Shown here: in pieces, positions 1-8,029 of the stretch
How the letters are laid out: the number at the start of each line of letters is the position of its first letter
How positions within the stretch are numbered: position 1 is the stretch's first letter
Assembly: GCA_020631235.1 (NCBI GenBank)
Contig: JAHDHQ010000002.1
Location: forward strand, 82,336 to 146,335
DNA length: 64,000 nt
DNA from: Saprospiraceae bacterium
Lineage (GTDB): Bacteria; Bacteroidota; Bacteroidia; Chitinophagales; Saprospiraceae
Reading direction: 5' to 3'
Notes under the pieces: model-generated
What the model saw: only the letters and a program-made list of their open reading frames with translations
Databases searched by the model: none
What the model was told of the DNA's origin: nothing
Position numbers and translations under genes: made by a program

Positions 1-2295
1 TTTACTATTAGTGGCTATGTCTATGAATCAACAAGTGAAGAGAGTTTAATAGGCGCTTCTGTTTATAACATTGAAACAAAGCAAGGAACTCATTCTAATA
101 TCTATGGATTCTACAGTTTAACCCTGCCACAAGGCATGCAAAACCTGCAGTTTTCTTATTTAGGATTTAGCAGTATTGATACAACACTAGCATTAGATCA
201 AAATCTATCGCTTAATATCTATTTAAGCGAAGGAATGGAATTAGAAACCGTAGAAATTATTGCCGATGATAATCAGCCAGACTTCTTTATGGGAAGTCAA
301 ATGAGCAATAATAAAATAGATCTTGCTTCCATAAAATCCTTACCCGCTTTAATGGGAGAAAGGGATGTACTCAAAATCATGCAATTGATGCCAGGCGTAC
401 AATCTGGTACCGAAGGTAGTAGTGGTTTATATATAAGAGGAGGTGGACCAGACCAAAACCTAGTTTTACTCGATGGCGTTCCTGTCTATAACGCAAATCA
501 CCTTTTTGGGTTTTTGTCTACTTTTAATGGAGATGCCATAAAAAATGTAGCACTAACTAAAGGTGGTTATCCAGCAAGATTTGGAGAAAGATTGTCGTCC
601 ATTATTGACATCAGAATGAAAGATGGTAATATGGAGAAATATAAAGGCAATGTAAGTCTTGGCCTAGTATCTGGCAAATTCAGTTTAGAAGGACCAATAC
701 TCAAGAATAAGACTTCATTTATTATTTCTACTAGAAGAACATGGCTAGACCTTCTTACAACACCTATACAAAAAGGAGCAAAAAACTCTGATCCAACTAC
801 CAAGGATCAATCCGCCATCTCCTATCACTTTTATGATTTAAATCTGAAAATAAAGCATAAATTCTCCGACAAAAATCGCTTATATCTGAGCTTCTATGGT
901 GGTGACGACGAATTCAAAGATGAATGGGATAGATATTATTCTAAAGGGCAGTTTAATATTGGCTGGGGAAATAAAGTGGCTGCTATCCGATGGAACCAAC
1001 AACTTTCTTCCAAATTGTTTGGGAACACGACATTGAGCTATACAAAATATAATTATCAGTCGATCAATGAAAATAGCCTAATAGAAAATACCCAAACACT
1101 TAGCCAGCAATCATTAGAGACAACAAGCCAGATACAAGATGTAAGTTTAAAATATGACCTGGACTTTGTTCCTTCACCAACACATTACATAAGAACTGGA
1201 ATATCATTTACAAATCATCGATTTACACCAACTGTAAATACTGCCTTCCAACAAGAAGGGACTGATAATCCAATCATCGTTTCAATGGGAGAATCGGCAT
1301 TAAGTGTTCCTTCTATGAGCAGCTATATAGAGGATGACCTCATACTAGCAAAATCTTGGAAAATGAATATCGGCGCAAGATATGCCTACTTCAGCCCAAA
1401 AAACACTAAGTATACTTCGCTCCAGCCTAGACTATCCTTAGCCTATCAAATAAACCATTTATCATCTCTTAAGGCTTCGATTTCTAAGATGACTCAATTT
1501 GTCCACCTACTCACGAGTCCAGGTCTTGGGTTGCCCACTGATCTTTGGGTACCAAGCACTCCAAGCATCAAGCCTGAAATAGCTTGGCAAGTGGCTATCA
1601 GTTATCAACGGAAATTACTACAAACGTTCGATGTAACAATAGAGGGCTTTGCTAAACAAATGAACAATCTTCTAGAATACAAAACTGGATTTAGTGTGTT
1701 TTCTGATAGTGAATCCTGGGAAGACAAAGTGACGATCGGTAATGGAAAAAGTATTGGGGCCGAATTGCTTTTCGAGAAAAAAGCTGGAAAAACCACTGGC
1801 TGGATTGGATACACTTTATCATCTACCACTCGACAATTTCCAGATCTAAACCTAGGAAACGAATTTCCATACAAATATGATAGAAGACATGACTTTTCAC
1901 TTACCTTAATGCACAAGCCTAATGATCGTTTTGATGTTGGACTCGTATGGATTTATGGAACAGGTCATGCTTATAGTTTAGGCACCCAAAGCTATTTAAC
2001 ATCAAGTGCCGGACCTGGTAATGACGAATATCTTGGTGGGTCAGGACTTGTCAGTTATTTACCAAATAAAAACAATTTAAGAGCACCAGCTTACCATCGC
2101 TTAGACCTTTCCATAAATATTCATAAGGATGTAAAAATGGGGAAGCGAACTTGGAGCTTTGGCTTATACAATGCCTATAATCGGTTAAACCCATTTTTAT
2201 TTTTTATTGAAAGTAATGAAGAAGGAAAGCTGCAATTAAAAAAGCTATCCATTCTACCCATCATTCCTTTCTTTTCATACTCTATCGACTTTTAA
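1..2295 (+). CDS. TonB-dependent receptor (5' end outside the window)
   Basis: The reading frame is open from base 1, so the gene starts upstream; the first ATG in view (136) is internal. The first ~65 codons resemble a carboxypeptidase-like regulatory domain (ISGYVYESTSEESLIGA, then GFYSL). A TonB plug follows, with LPALMGERDVLK, YIRGGGPDQNLVLLDGVPV and GYPARFGERLSS, and then a beta-barrel ending in an aromatic-rich strand (FFSYSIDF). The protein should sit in the outer membrane and import a ligand using TonB energy. The regulatory domain plus plug layout is typical of Bacteroidota. A DUF4249 lipoprotein begins 9 bases after the stop, so the two are probably an operon and a functional pair. 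Nothing in the sequence identifies the ligand. The family call is firm. Confidence 0.92.
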   Translation, partial: FTISGYVYESTSEESLIGASVYNIETKQGTHSNIYGFYSLTLPQGMQNLQFSYLGFSSIDTTLALDQNLSLNIYLSEGMELETVEIIADDNQPDFFMGSQMSNNKIDLASIKSLPALMGERDVLKIMQLMPGVQSGTEGSSGLYIRGGGPDQNLVLLDGVPVYNANHLFGFLSTFNGDAIKNVALTKGGYPARFGERLSSIIDIRMKDGNMEKYKGNVSLGLVSGKFSLEGPILKNKTSFIISTRRTWLDLLTTPIQKGAKNSDPTTKDQSAISYHFYDLNLKIKHKFSDKNRLYLSFYGGDDEFKDEWDRYYSKGQFNIGWGNKVAAIRWNQQLSSKLFGNTTLSYTKYNYQSINENSLIENTQTLSQQSLETTSQIQDVSLKYDLDFVPSPTHYIRTGISFTNHRFTPTVNTAFQQEGTDNPIIVSMGESALSVPSMSSYIEDDLILAKSWKMNIGARYAYFSPKNTKYTSLQPRLSLAYQINHLSSLKASISKMTQFVHLLTSPGLGLPTDLWVPSTPSIKPEIAWQVAISYQRKLLQTFDVTIEGFAKQMNNLLEYKTGFSVFSDSESWEDKVTIGNGKSIGAELLFEKKAGKTTGWIGYTLSSTTRQFPDLNLGNEFPYKYDRRHDFSLTLMHKPNDRFDVGLVWIYGTGHAYSLGTQSYLTSSAGPGNDEYLGGSGLVSYLPNKNNLRAPAYHRLDLSINIHKDVKMGKRTWSFGLYNAYNRLNPFLFFIESNEEGKLQLKKLSILPIIPFFSYSIDF

Positions 2296-2304
2296 TCACA
2301 AAAC

Positions 2305-3219
2305 ATGCATCAGATTAAGAACTTTATCATGCTCATTTTAGGCATTCTTCTAATAATTTCATGTGAGCAGATCGTCCCTTTCCCTGCAACACAGGATTCG
2401 CCTTTGATGGCGCTAAATGGAATCTTTACCGATGATGAAGCGCTAAGCATCCACCTGAGCTCGACGCTACCCATTAATACACAAGAAGTAGAACATATCT
2501 TCGATGCAACCGCGGAACTAATAACTCCTGATGGCCATAATCATTTATTAAGTCACAGCGTAAATGGGAATTATTTTTTGTCCAATGTCGTGTTAGAGGA
2601 AAATAAAACCTATGAAATTAAAGCGAGTCATCCCGAATTTCCAGATATTGAATCAAGCACTCAGCTACCCGAAAAGTTCACGGCAAAATTGATCGATACA
2701 AGTTTGACTAATATTGAAGGAGTACCTGGCTGGAGCTATGATATCATGCTTGAAGCTAAGGAATCCCCAGATAAATATTTCATGATAGATGTGAGTTACA
2801 CCTATTTAGATTCTACCATCTTACCTATGTTTATCGATGATCCTAAAAGAATCGAATTCAGCCATTTTAGTACGGCCATATCCGCTGAAAATCAGCAAAT
2901 TCTAGCAGATATTAGTGACCCTGCGGAAGGACTAAAAGCTATATTTATACCCAAGCCATACCTTGCGGAAGAAAAGTTTAATATTTCCTTTATTGTGGCA
3001 GATCGCAACTTAAGCAAAGCTACTAAGGGCCAAACCAATGCGCAGATACGAGTACGATCAATAGGAAAAGAGCTATACCAATATTACAAGACATTAGAAC
3101 GCTACCGATTATCACTTGGCGACTTTTTTATCGAACCCGTACAGATACATTCGAACATTCATGAAGGTGTAGGAATTTTCGGCGCTTACCAAGAACAAAT
3201 TATTCAAATACAATTGTAG
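2305..3219 (+). CDS. DUF4249 family outer-membrane lipoprotein
   Basis: This 304-residue protein has a lipoprotein signal peptide with a lipobox ending at Cys20 (LLIISC). The body looks like the DUF4249 family: an N-terminal beta-rich part (LMALNGIFTDDEALSIHLSS, ATAELITPDGHNH, YEIKASHPEFPDIESST) and a C-terminal part with YYKTLERYR and GVGIFGAYQEQ. DUF4249 genes commonly sit directly downstream of TonB-dependent receptors in Bacteroidota, as here, so a surface accessory or ligand-binding role is likely; the family has no proven activity that I know of. ATG 2305 is used; an internal ATG at 2329 would shorten the signal peptide. No Shine-Dalgarno is evident. Confidence 0.8.
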   Translation: MHQIKNFIMLILGILLIISCEQIVPFPATQDSPLMALNGIFTDDEALSIHLSSTLPINTQEVEHIFDATAELITPDGHNHLLSHSVNGNYFLSNVVLEENKTYEIKASHPEFPDIESSTQLPEKFTAKLIDTSLTNIEGVPGWSYDIMLEAKESPDKYFMIDVSYTYLDSTILPMFIDDPKRIEFSHFSTAISAENQQILADISDPAEGLKAIFIPKPYLAEEKFNISFIVADRNLSKATKGQTNAQIRVRSIGKELYQYYKTLERYRLSLGDFFIEPVQIHSNIHEGVGIFGAYQEQIIQIQL

Positions 3220-3228
3220 AAAATCACA

Positions 3229-4095
3229 ATGATGAAACATAAATTTGCCTTCTTTATCTACTTAATGATCATGTCTGCCTGTTCTGTTACTAAACTTCAA
3301 AAGGCAGGGACTACCAATCTGGATAGCTTTAGAGTAGAAGCTCCTTTTACGATGGAATCAGACCTCATAGAAATTAAAGCGAAGGTTAATGGGGAAACTA
3401 GGTATATGATATTTGATACCGGAGCCGACCTTAGTTTGATCACTCAAGATAAAGCAACTGGAAAAATTACCGAAGTGGAAGGTGCAGGAAATAAATCAAT
3501 AAAATTAGGACGTGATAAAGTACACAGTATAAATATCGGAGAATTAGCCTTTGAAAACACCTATGCTGTCAATGGAAAACTACAAGGCGTCGAACAAAAA
3601 ATGAAGAATTTTGGTGGAATCATCGGCCAACCAATCATTGCCAAAGCCAATTGGCTATTTGATTTTAACGAAAAGGTATTTATTGTTTCTAATCAATCTT
3701 TAGACCAAGCAGATTTCGAGTCGATAAACATAACTAGAGAAAATGGTAGGCCCTATGCTACTGTTACGGTTGAAGGCACGAAGTATAAAGCTATACTTGA
3801 TATGGGCTCTACCTCTACTCTTTCCATCCCAGACAATCATCCCTTAGCAGAGATATTATTGCAAAAGCTAGCCTTTACAAAAACTAAAGATCAAGTATTT
3901 ACAATCACTGGCTTAAGTGAGGTCACCAAACAATCTGCTACTTTGCCAGCTTTACAACTCGCAAATCACCACATGACAAACCTTGATGTCACCATCCTTA
4001 AATCCAGTCAGTTAAGAATTGGATTAAATATGTTCAAAAACTATGATTTACTTATCGACAATGATCAACAAGCCTATAAAATCCGTAAAAACTAA
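3229..4095 (+). CDS. two-lobed retropepsin-like aspartyl protease lipoprotein
   Basis: This 288-residue protein has a lipoprotein signal ending at Cys18 (IMSAC). It carries two retropepsin-like half-sites. The first is FDTGADLS, with Asp63-Thr64-Gly65. The second is LDMGSTSTLS, with Asp191-Met192-Gly193, where Thr is replaced by Met. Each is preceded by a beta hairpin (YMIFDTG, YKAILDMG) and followed by a hydrophobic strand with a conserved Gly (GGIIGQPI, LRIGLNMFKNYDLLID). The chain could therefore form a pseudo-dimeric aspartic protease in one polypeptide. It starts 9 bases after the DUF4249 gene and probably shares its transcript, which suggests action in the periplasm or on a surface ligand. 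Whether it cleaves anything is unknown. ATG 3229 and ATG 3232 are both possible starts. Confidence 0.72.
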   Translation: MMKHKFAFFIYLMIMSACSVTKLQKAGTTNLDSFRVEAPFTMESDLIEIKAKVNGETRYMIFDTGADLSLITQDKATGKITEVEGAGNKSIKLGRDKVHSINIGELAFENTYAVNGKLQGVEQKMKNFGGIIGQPIIAKANWLFDFNEKVFIVSNQSLDQADFESINITRENGRPYATVTVEGTKYKAILDMGSTSTLSIPDNHPLAEILLQKLAFTKTKDQVFTITGLSEVTKQSATLPALQLANHHMTNLDVTILKSSQLRIGLNMFKNYDLLIDNDQQAYKIRKN

Positions 4096-4152
4096 CCTTA
4101 TCAACTATCTAAACAACTTACTCTATTTATCCAGGCCGTGAAGTTTAGAACT

Positions 4153-4890
4153 TTAATGTTCCTTCGAAGAAGGATGTAAAATGTCATTTAATAAGGTAGA
4201 TATAACTTCATGCTCGGTTAAAGTCATCATATGCGATCCATTTTCTATGACATAATCTGCATCCACATTTTTAATAGGGATGGTATGATCATTGTCGCCA
4301 TGTATATGCACAATTGATGGATGTATCTGTTGCCTATCCCAATTAATAATCATAGCAATCGTGCGCTTTAGATAAATTGGATTTTTATCAGCCAACATAG
4401 CCTTGAAGGTCTCTTTTTCTTGATTCCTGTCAGGTTCTACCCATGGTTGTAAAATTTGTGCACCCCATTTTGATAGTCTCGGACCCACTGTTTTATAAAT
4501 AGGTATCGACTGCTGGAAAGTATAACGTTTAGGTAATTCTTTTGCATTTTTTGCACTGGATATGATTATTATTTTTTTTGGCTTTTTCAATGTTGCGATT
4601 TCTGATGCTAACATTCCTCCCATGGAAACACCCACTAAAATAAAACCATCTTCTTCTTTAATTTGAGCAGAGAGCCTTTGAGCATAAGCAGACATACTTT
4701 CTCCTTTAAGTGGTGTGTCATAAATGATATTGACCGTTTCATATTGAGGTGGAAATGTCAGTTTCTGAAATATTCTATAATCTGATCCTTGACCAGGGAG
4801 TAAATAAATTTTAGTTTTCTCGACCGGTGAGCAGTCTGAAAAAAGAAATGATATGCTTTTTATGATAATAAGGAATATGCTATATGACAT
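4153..4890 (-). CDS. alpha/beta hydrolase
   Basis: This is a 245-residue alpha/beta-hydrolase-fold protein. The nucleophile elbow is GVSMGGM (Gly-x-Ser-x-Gly), preceded by the oxyanion region IYLLPGQGSDYRIF. A late histidine lies in NGSHMMT, and the candidate acid is in HGDNDHTIP. The N-terminus is hydrophobic (IFLIIIKSISFLFSDC) and could be a short signal anchor or a poor lipobox. Substrate and reaction cannot be told from sequence; an esterase or lipase-like role is typical of the fold. It lies 33 bases downstream of the copper monooxygenase gene on the same strand and may be co-transcribed. It converges with the retropepsin-like gene, with 57 bases between them. Confidence 0.75.
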   Translation of the reverse strand: MSYSIFLIIIKSISFLFSDCSPVEKTKIYLLPGQGSDYRIFQKLTFPPQYETVNIIYDTPLKGESMSAYAQRLSAQIKEEDGFILVGVSMGGMLASEIATLKKPKKIIIISSAKNAKELPKRYTFQQSIPIYKTVGPRLSKWGAQILQPWVEPDRNQEKETFKAMLADKNPIYLKRTIAMIINWDRQQIHPSIVHIHGDNDHTIPIKNVDADYVIENGSHMMTLTEHEVISTLLNDILHPSSKEH

Positions 4891-4923
4891 TTGATGTTTA
4901 CATCTTGACCACGGGAAACTCTC

Positions 4924-6465
4924 CTATTGTTTAACGAAAGATGTACTTAATCGTTGTTTATCCTGCAACCATTCTATGATATAAACACCGGGTGCTAAAT
5001 GTTCAAGATCTAATTGAGATCGCTCTGTACGCCCACCAAGGACTATTTCTCCTTGCAGATTTAAAACACGATAATACGCAGGTTCTGTATTACTGAAACC
5101 TATGTTGAGTTTGTTTATCACTGGATTAGGATAAACGTGCAGTGGCTCTGAATTACCAGTAAATTTCTCTACTACCTTGCTGATTAAAAGGGTGCTATCC
5201 ATCACAATATTTTCATCGCCTGGCATATAATCGGCATAAATAAAATAACAAAGCATCATTTCGTCTTCAGTCGTCGGCCCAAGTCCTACCGTGATGGGTG
5301 GATTATTTGGATTATCGTGATTCTCTAGTGTATTATCATAGCTAGCTTCACTCATTAAGCGTGCACCTTGCGGTAATTTGAATATTTGTTGGTAAGCATA
5401 ATATTTTTGCCAGTGAAAATCCCATCGATCGATATCTATCATGGGCACTGAGTCGCCCGTGGAAGATTCGTACCATATCTTATAACTATCTCCTAAAAAA
5501 TGCATGTGCGGGCAAATAGCAATGACGGAAATATCTTGCGTTAAAGGCTCCGTAATTTGATGAAAACTTGCTTTTTCATCAGCCGGAATAACTAAAGGTC
5601 CATCTACTAAATGAGTGGAGTGATTCATTAACCATCCAGCTTTCATTGCTCGTTCAGGCTGACCAGAGATCATGAATTCAAAATTCATATAACTTGAATC
5701 AATTTGTCCTTCTCCGTAGGGTCCATAGTGCACCTCGATAACAAAGGTGCCGCCTGGAGCCACTTCAAAAACCCAATTTTCGGGATACTCTAAAATATTT
5801 GCTCCGGGCTGCCACGCATTGATGTAATGGCTTAAATTAGGGTAGCCAAATGCTTCCCCAAAACCTGGTAAAGGATCGGCAGCATCGTTCATTGCACTTT
5901 GGTCGGTGAAATCTACAAACAAATCTAAATGGTGTACTACGTTTTCTAATCCTGGCATAACCTCCATTCTCTTTATATAGATTGTCTCCTCAAAAGTATT
6001 TTCGAAGGTAAACCATCGCAATTCATCGGTATTTGATTGCAAGGAATATGGTGGGATAGCTAAAGTAAAATCTATCCTTTCAAGCAAAGATCCTTCTGGT
6101 AAAAAAATAGGCGGATCTGGTTCTTCTTCAGGATCTCCATAGGGCATTTCTTCATGAATCCACTGTTTTATATCCGTAATTTCTTGATCGGTTAATAAGG
6201 CCTCATCCTTAAAATGCACATAATCTGGATTAGCTGGCCAAGGGGGCATTTCTCGTTCTTCCACAGCATGATGTATTAAATCCGAAAATGCCACCACATC
6301 TATATAATTCATCAAAGTGAAAGGTGCTATGGCATCTTGATGGTGGCAGGACGAGCAGTGCTCATATATAATCGGTGCGATGTCCTTTGTCCAAGTTAGC
6401 TCTTGTGACCAAACACAACATTGGACCGCAAAAAAACTAACAAATAAAAATATGAGACGCCTCAT
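4924..6465 (-). CDS. secreted cytochrome c / PHM-like copper monooxygenase with T9SS sorting domain
   Basis: This 513-residue protein has a signal peptide (~1-20) and a c-type haem motif CSSCH at residues 37-41, in a planctomycete-type cytochrome c domain with MPPWP as a likely axial Met region. A type II ascorbate-dependent copper monooxygenase (PHM/DBH-like) core follows. Candidate copper ligands are His178-His179 and His246 (EVHYG) for one site, and His320 and His322 (CPHMHF) with Met403 or Met404 for the other. Residues ~435-513 form a T9SS sorting domain (YPNPVINKLNIGF ... LAPGVYIIEW). The protein is therefore probably exported, given haem in the periplasm and moved to the surface or medium. 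The natural substrate is unknown. ATG 6465 is followed at once by a good signal peptide. Confidence 0.85.
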   Translation of the reverse strand: MRRLIFLFVSFFAVQCCVWSQELTWTKDIAPIIYEHCSSCHHQDAIAPFTLMNYIDVVAFSDLIHHAVEEREMPPWPANPDYVHFKDEALLTDQEITDIKQWIHEEMPYGDPEEEPDPPIFLPEGSLLERIDFTLAIPPYSLQSNTDELRWFTFENTFEETIYIKRMEVMPGLENVVHHLDLFVDFTDQSAMNDAADPLPGFGEAFGYPNLSHYINAWQPGANILEYPENWVFEVAPGGTFVIEVHYGPYGEGQIDSSYMNFEFMISGQPERAMKAGWLMNHSTHLVDGPLVIPADEKASFHQITEPLTQDISVIAICPHMHFLGDSYKIWYESSTGDSVPMIDIDRWDFHWQKYYAYQQIFKLPQGARLMSEASYDNTLENHDNPNNPPITVGLGPTTEDEMMLCYFIYADYMPGDENIVMDSTLLISKVVEKFTGNSEPLHVYPNPVINKLNIGFSNTEPAYYRVLNLQGEIVLGGRTERSQLDLEHLAPGVYIIEWLQDKQRLSTSFVKQ

Positions 6466-6507
6466 GGTATAGCTTTATTCTAAAATACACAATCCGATGA
6501 GCTTAAA

Positions 6508-6515
6508 CAAATCTA
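6508..6515 (-). promoter_or_regulatory. candidate -7 element for the copper monooxygenase gene
   Basis: The minus strand reads TAGATTTG, an exact match to the Bacteroidota -7 consensus TAnnTTTG, about 43 bases before the ATG at 6465. I see no good -33 TTG at the usual spacing, so support is partial. Confidence 0.4.
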
Positions 6516-6542
6516 AATACTAACGAAGAAACTATAAACTAA

Positions 6543-7232
6543 TCATCCCAAAACTAGCATCATAGGAGAGTGATCGGATAGCTTTTCTTCACGCCAGCTA
6601 TGCTCGTAATAACAGTTCTTGACAATCGGTATAATCGATTGATGTACATAGCTGTGATCATAACGATACCCATTGCCTTGATGACTATACCACGAGTACT
6701 CTTTTACTTTACCATGCTTGTCCCGGAAAGCATCTTTCATTCCTAAAGCTTGTAATTTCTTCAGTTTATCCTCATACCAAAACGAGTTTCCTTTTTGGTC
6801 AATGCCATTAATCCCCGAATTAAAATCTCCAACCATGATAGCTGGTTTTTCTCGGCTGGCCTGCTCGATTAAGAAATCGAATAACACATGCTTTTTCTTA
6901 TGAGGTAGATACATCCCGTAAACCACAAAAGCATCGTATGAAGCACTTATTACATTCGCAGAATACTCAGGGTCAATGTCAGAATAGCTTTGAAAATTAC
7001 AGGCTAATTTCGAAAATATAGCCACACTATTAACATCCCTTTTTGCGGCACTTACATGTTGGTGACGATAGCCCGCCTTCAGTAAATAATTCCGGATTTG
7101 TATGCCTGACTGATTATTTCTAAATTCTGATAAGACAACAATCGTAGCTTTGCTGTCAATGATTTTTTGACAGATTGGTACTAGTCTTGTGCCTCCACCC
7201 TGGCGTATATTCCAACTGAGAATGCTGAGCAT
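6543..7232 (-). CDS. endonuclease/exonuclease/phosphatase (EEP) family protein
   Basis: This 229-residue protein has the EEP-fold signatures in order. They are LSWNIRQGGG (metal-site Asn), LSEFRNNQ (metal-binding Glu), VYGMYLP, VGDFNSG (catalytic Asp-x-Asn) and the terminal SDHSPM (Asp-His). The catalytic set looks complete, so a magnesium-dependent phosphodiesterase is expected. EEP proteins act on DNA, RNA, lipids or small phosphoesters, and sequence alone does not decide. The gene begins 3 bases after Ku ends, in a VOC-LigD-Ku-EEP string, which makes a DNA-end or abasic-site processing role attractive, though inferred. No signal peptide is present, so it is cytoplasmic. Confidence 0.82.
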   Translation of the reverse strand: MLSILSWNIRQGGGTRLVPICQKIIDSKATIVVLSEFRNNQSGIQIRNYLLKAGYRHQHVSAAKRDVNSVAIFSKLACNFQSYSDIDPEYSANVISASYDAFVVYGMYLPHKKKHVLFDFLIEQASREKPAIMVGDFNSGINGIDQKGNSFWYEDKLKKLQALGMKDAFRDKHGKVKEYSWYSHQGNGYRYDHSYVHQSIIPIVKNCYYEHSWREEKLSDHSPMMLVLG

Positions 7233-7235
7233 AAC

Positions 7236-8018
7236 TTAGGCTCCTTTTTTAGCTTTTTCTATGCTTTGCTTTAATACAGACATGATATCCACTACTGGAG
7301 TTTCCACCTCTTCTTCGCTAATACTTATGATTTCCTTACCATCCACTTTAGCCTGAACCACAGCAAGTAGTTCTTTCCTATATCGATCTTCAAAATCAAT
7401 TTTATCAAAGGTGGTTACCAATGAATCCACTAAAGTCTCTGCCAATTTAAGTTGGGCTTCATCTACTTCAGCTTCTTCTAAATCAGGAACATCCTTCATA
7501 GATCTCATTTCGTATGGATAGCGCAACTTGTACATAATTAAACCACCTTCATGAGGAACCATGAGTACTACATCTTCTTTGTCTCTGAGAATGATCCTTC
7601 CTACCCCAGCCTTTTTCGTTTTTTTGAGGGTTTGTGTAAATAAGCTAAAGGTTTTTTTAGCTACTTCCGAACTTGGACCTACAAAATAGATGGCTTCAAA
7701 AAGCGTGGGATGTACTTCATCAAGGTCTACAAAAGCTTCTATATCAATCGCTTTATTGCTCTTTAATTTGATGGCATCAAAATCACTTTTCTCCATGACC
7801 ACATAGTTGTCAGGTTCGTATTCATAGCCTTTAACGATGTCTCCGTAAGGCACTTCTTTTTCGCACGATTTACAGACCTTCATATACTTGATACCACCCT
7901 TATCTTCATTGTGAAGTTGTTTAAAGCTGATGTCATTCCCTTTATTAATGGCACTAAAAATTTGAATAGGTATAGTAACTAAAGAAAATCGAATATGTCC
8001 TTTCCATATAGATCTCAT
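7236..8018 (-). CDS. ku: Ku protein, non-homologous end joining
   Basis: This 260-residue bacterial Ku begins with the typical MRSIWKGHIRFSLVTIPIQIF. It continues through the family pattern with a CxxC pair (CKSCEKEV), a YEYEPDNYVVMEKSDFD stretch, EAIYFVGPSSEVAKKTF, GVGRIILRDKE and LRYPYEMRS. Ku forms a homodimeric ring that binds broken double-strand ends and recruits LigD. The C-terminal tail (VLKQSIEKAKKGA) is short and basic, as in minimal Ku. It begins 11 bases after LigD stops, so the two are co-transcribed and form a complete two-protein NHEJ set. Bacterial NHEJ usually serves stationary-phase or stress repair. Confidence 0.96.
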   Translation of the reverse strand: MRSIWKGHIRFSLVTIPIQIFSAINKGNDISFKQLHNEDKGGIKYMKVCKSCEKEVPYGDIVKGYEYEPDNYVVMEKSDFDAIKLKSNKAIDIEAFVDLDEVHPTLFEAIYFVGPSSEVAKKTFSLFTQTLKKTKKAGVGRIILRDKEDVVLMVPHEGGLIMYKLRYPYEMRSMKDVPDLEEAEVDEAQLKLAETLVDSLVTTFDKIDFEDRYRKELLAVVQAKVDGKEIISISEEEVETPVVDIMSVLKQSIEKAKKGA

Positions 8019-8029
8019 ATTGCTATGTT

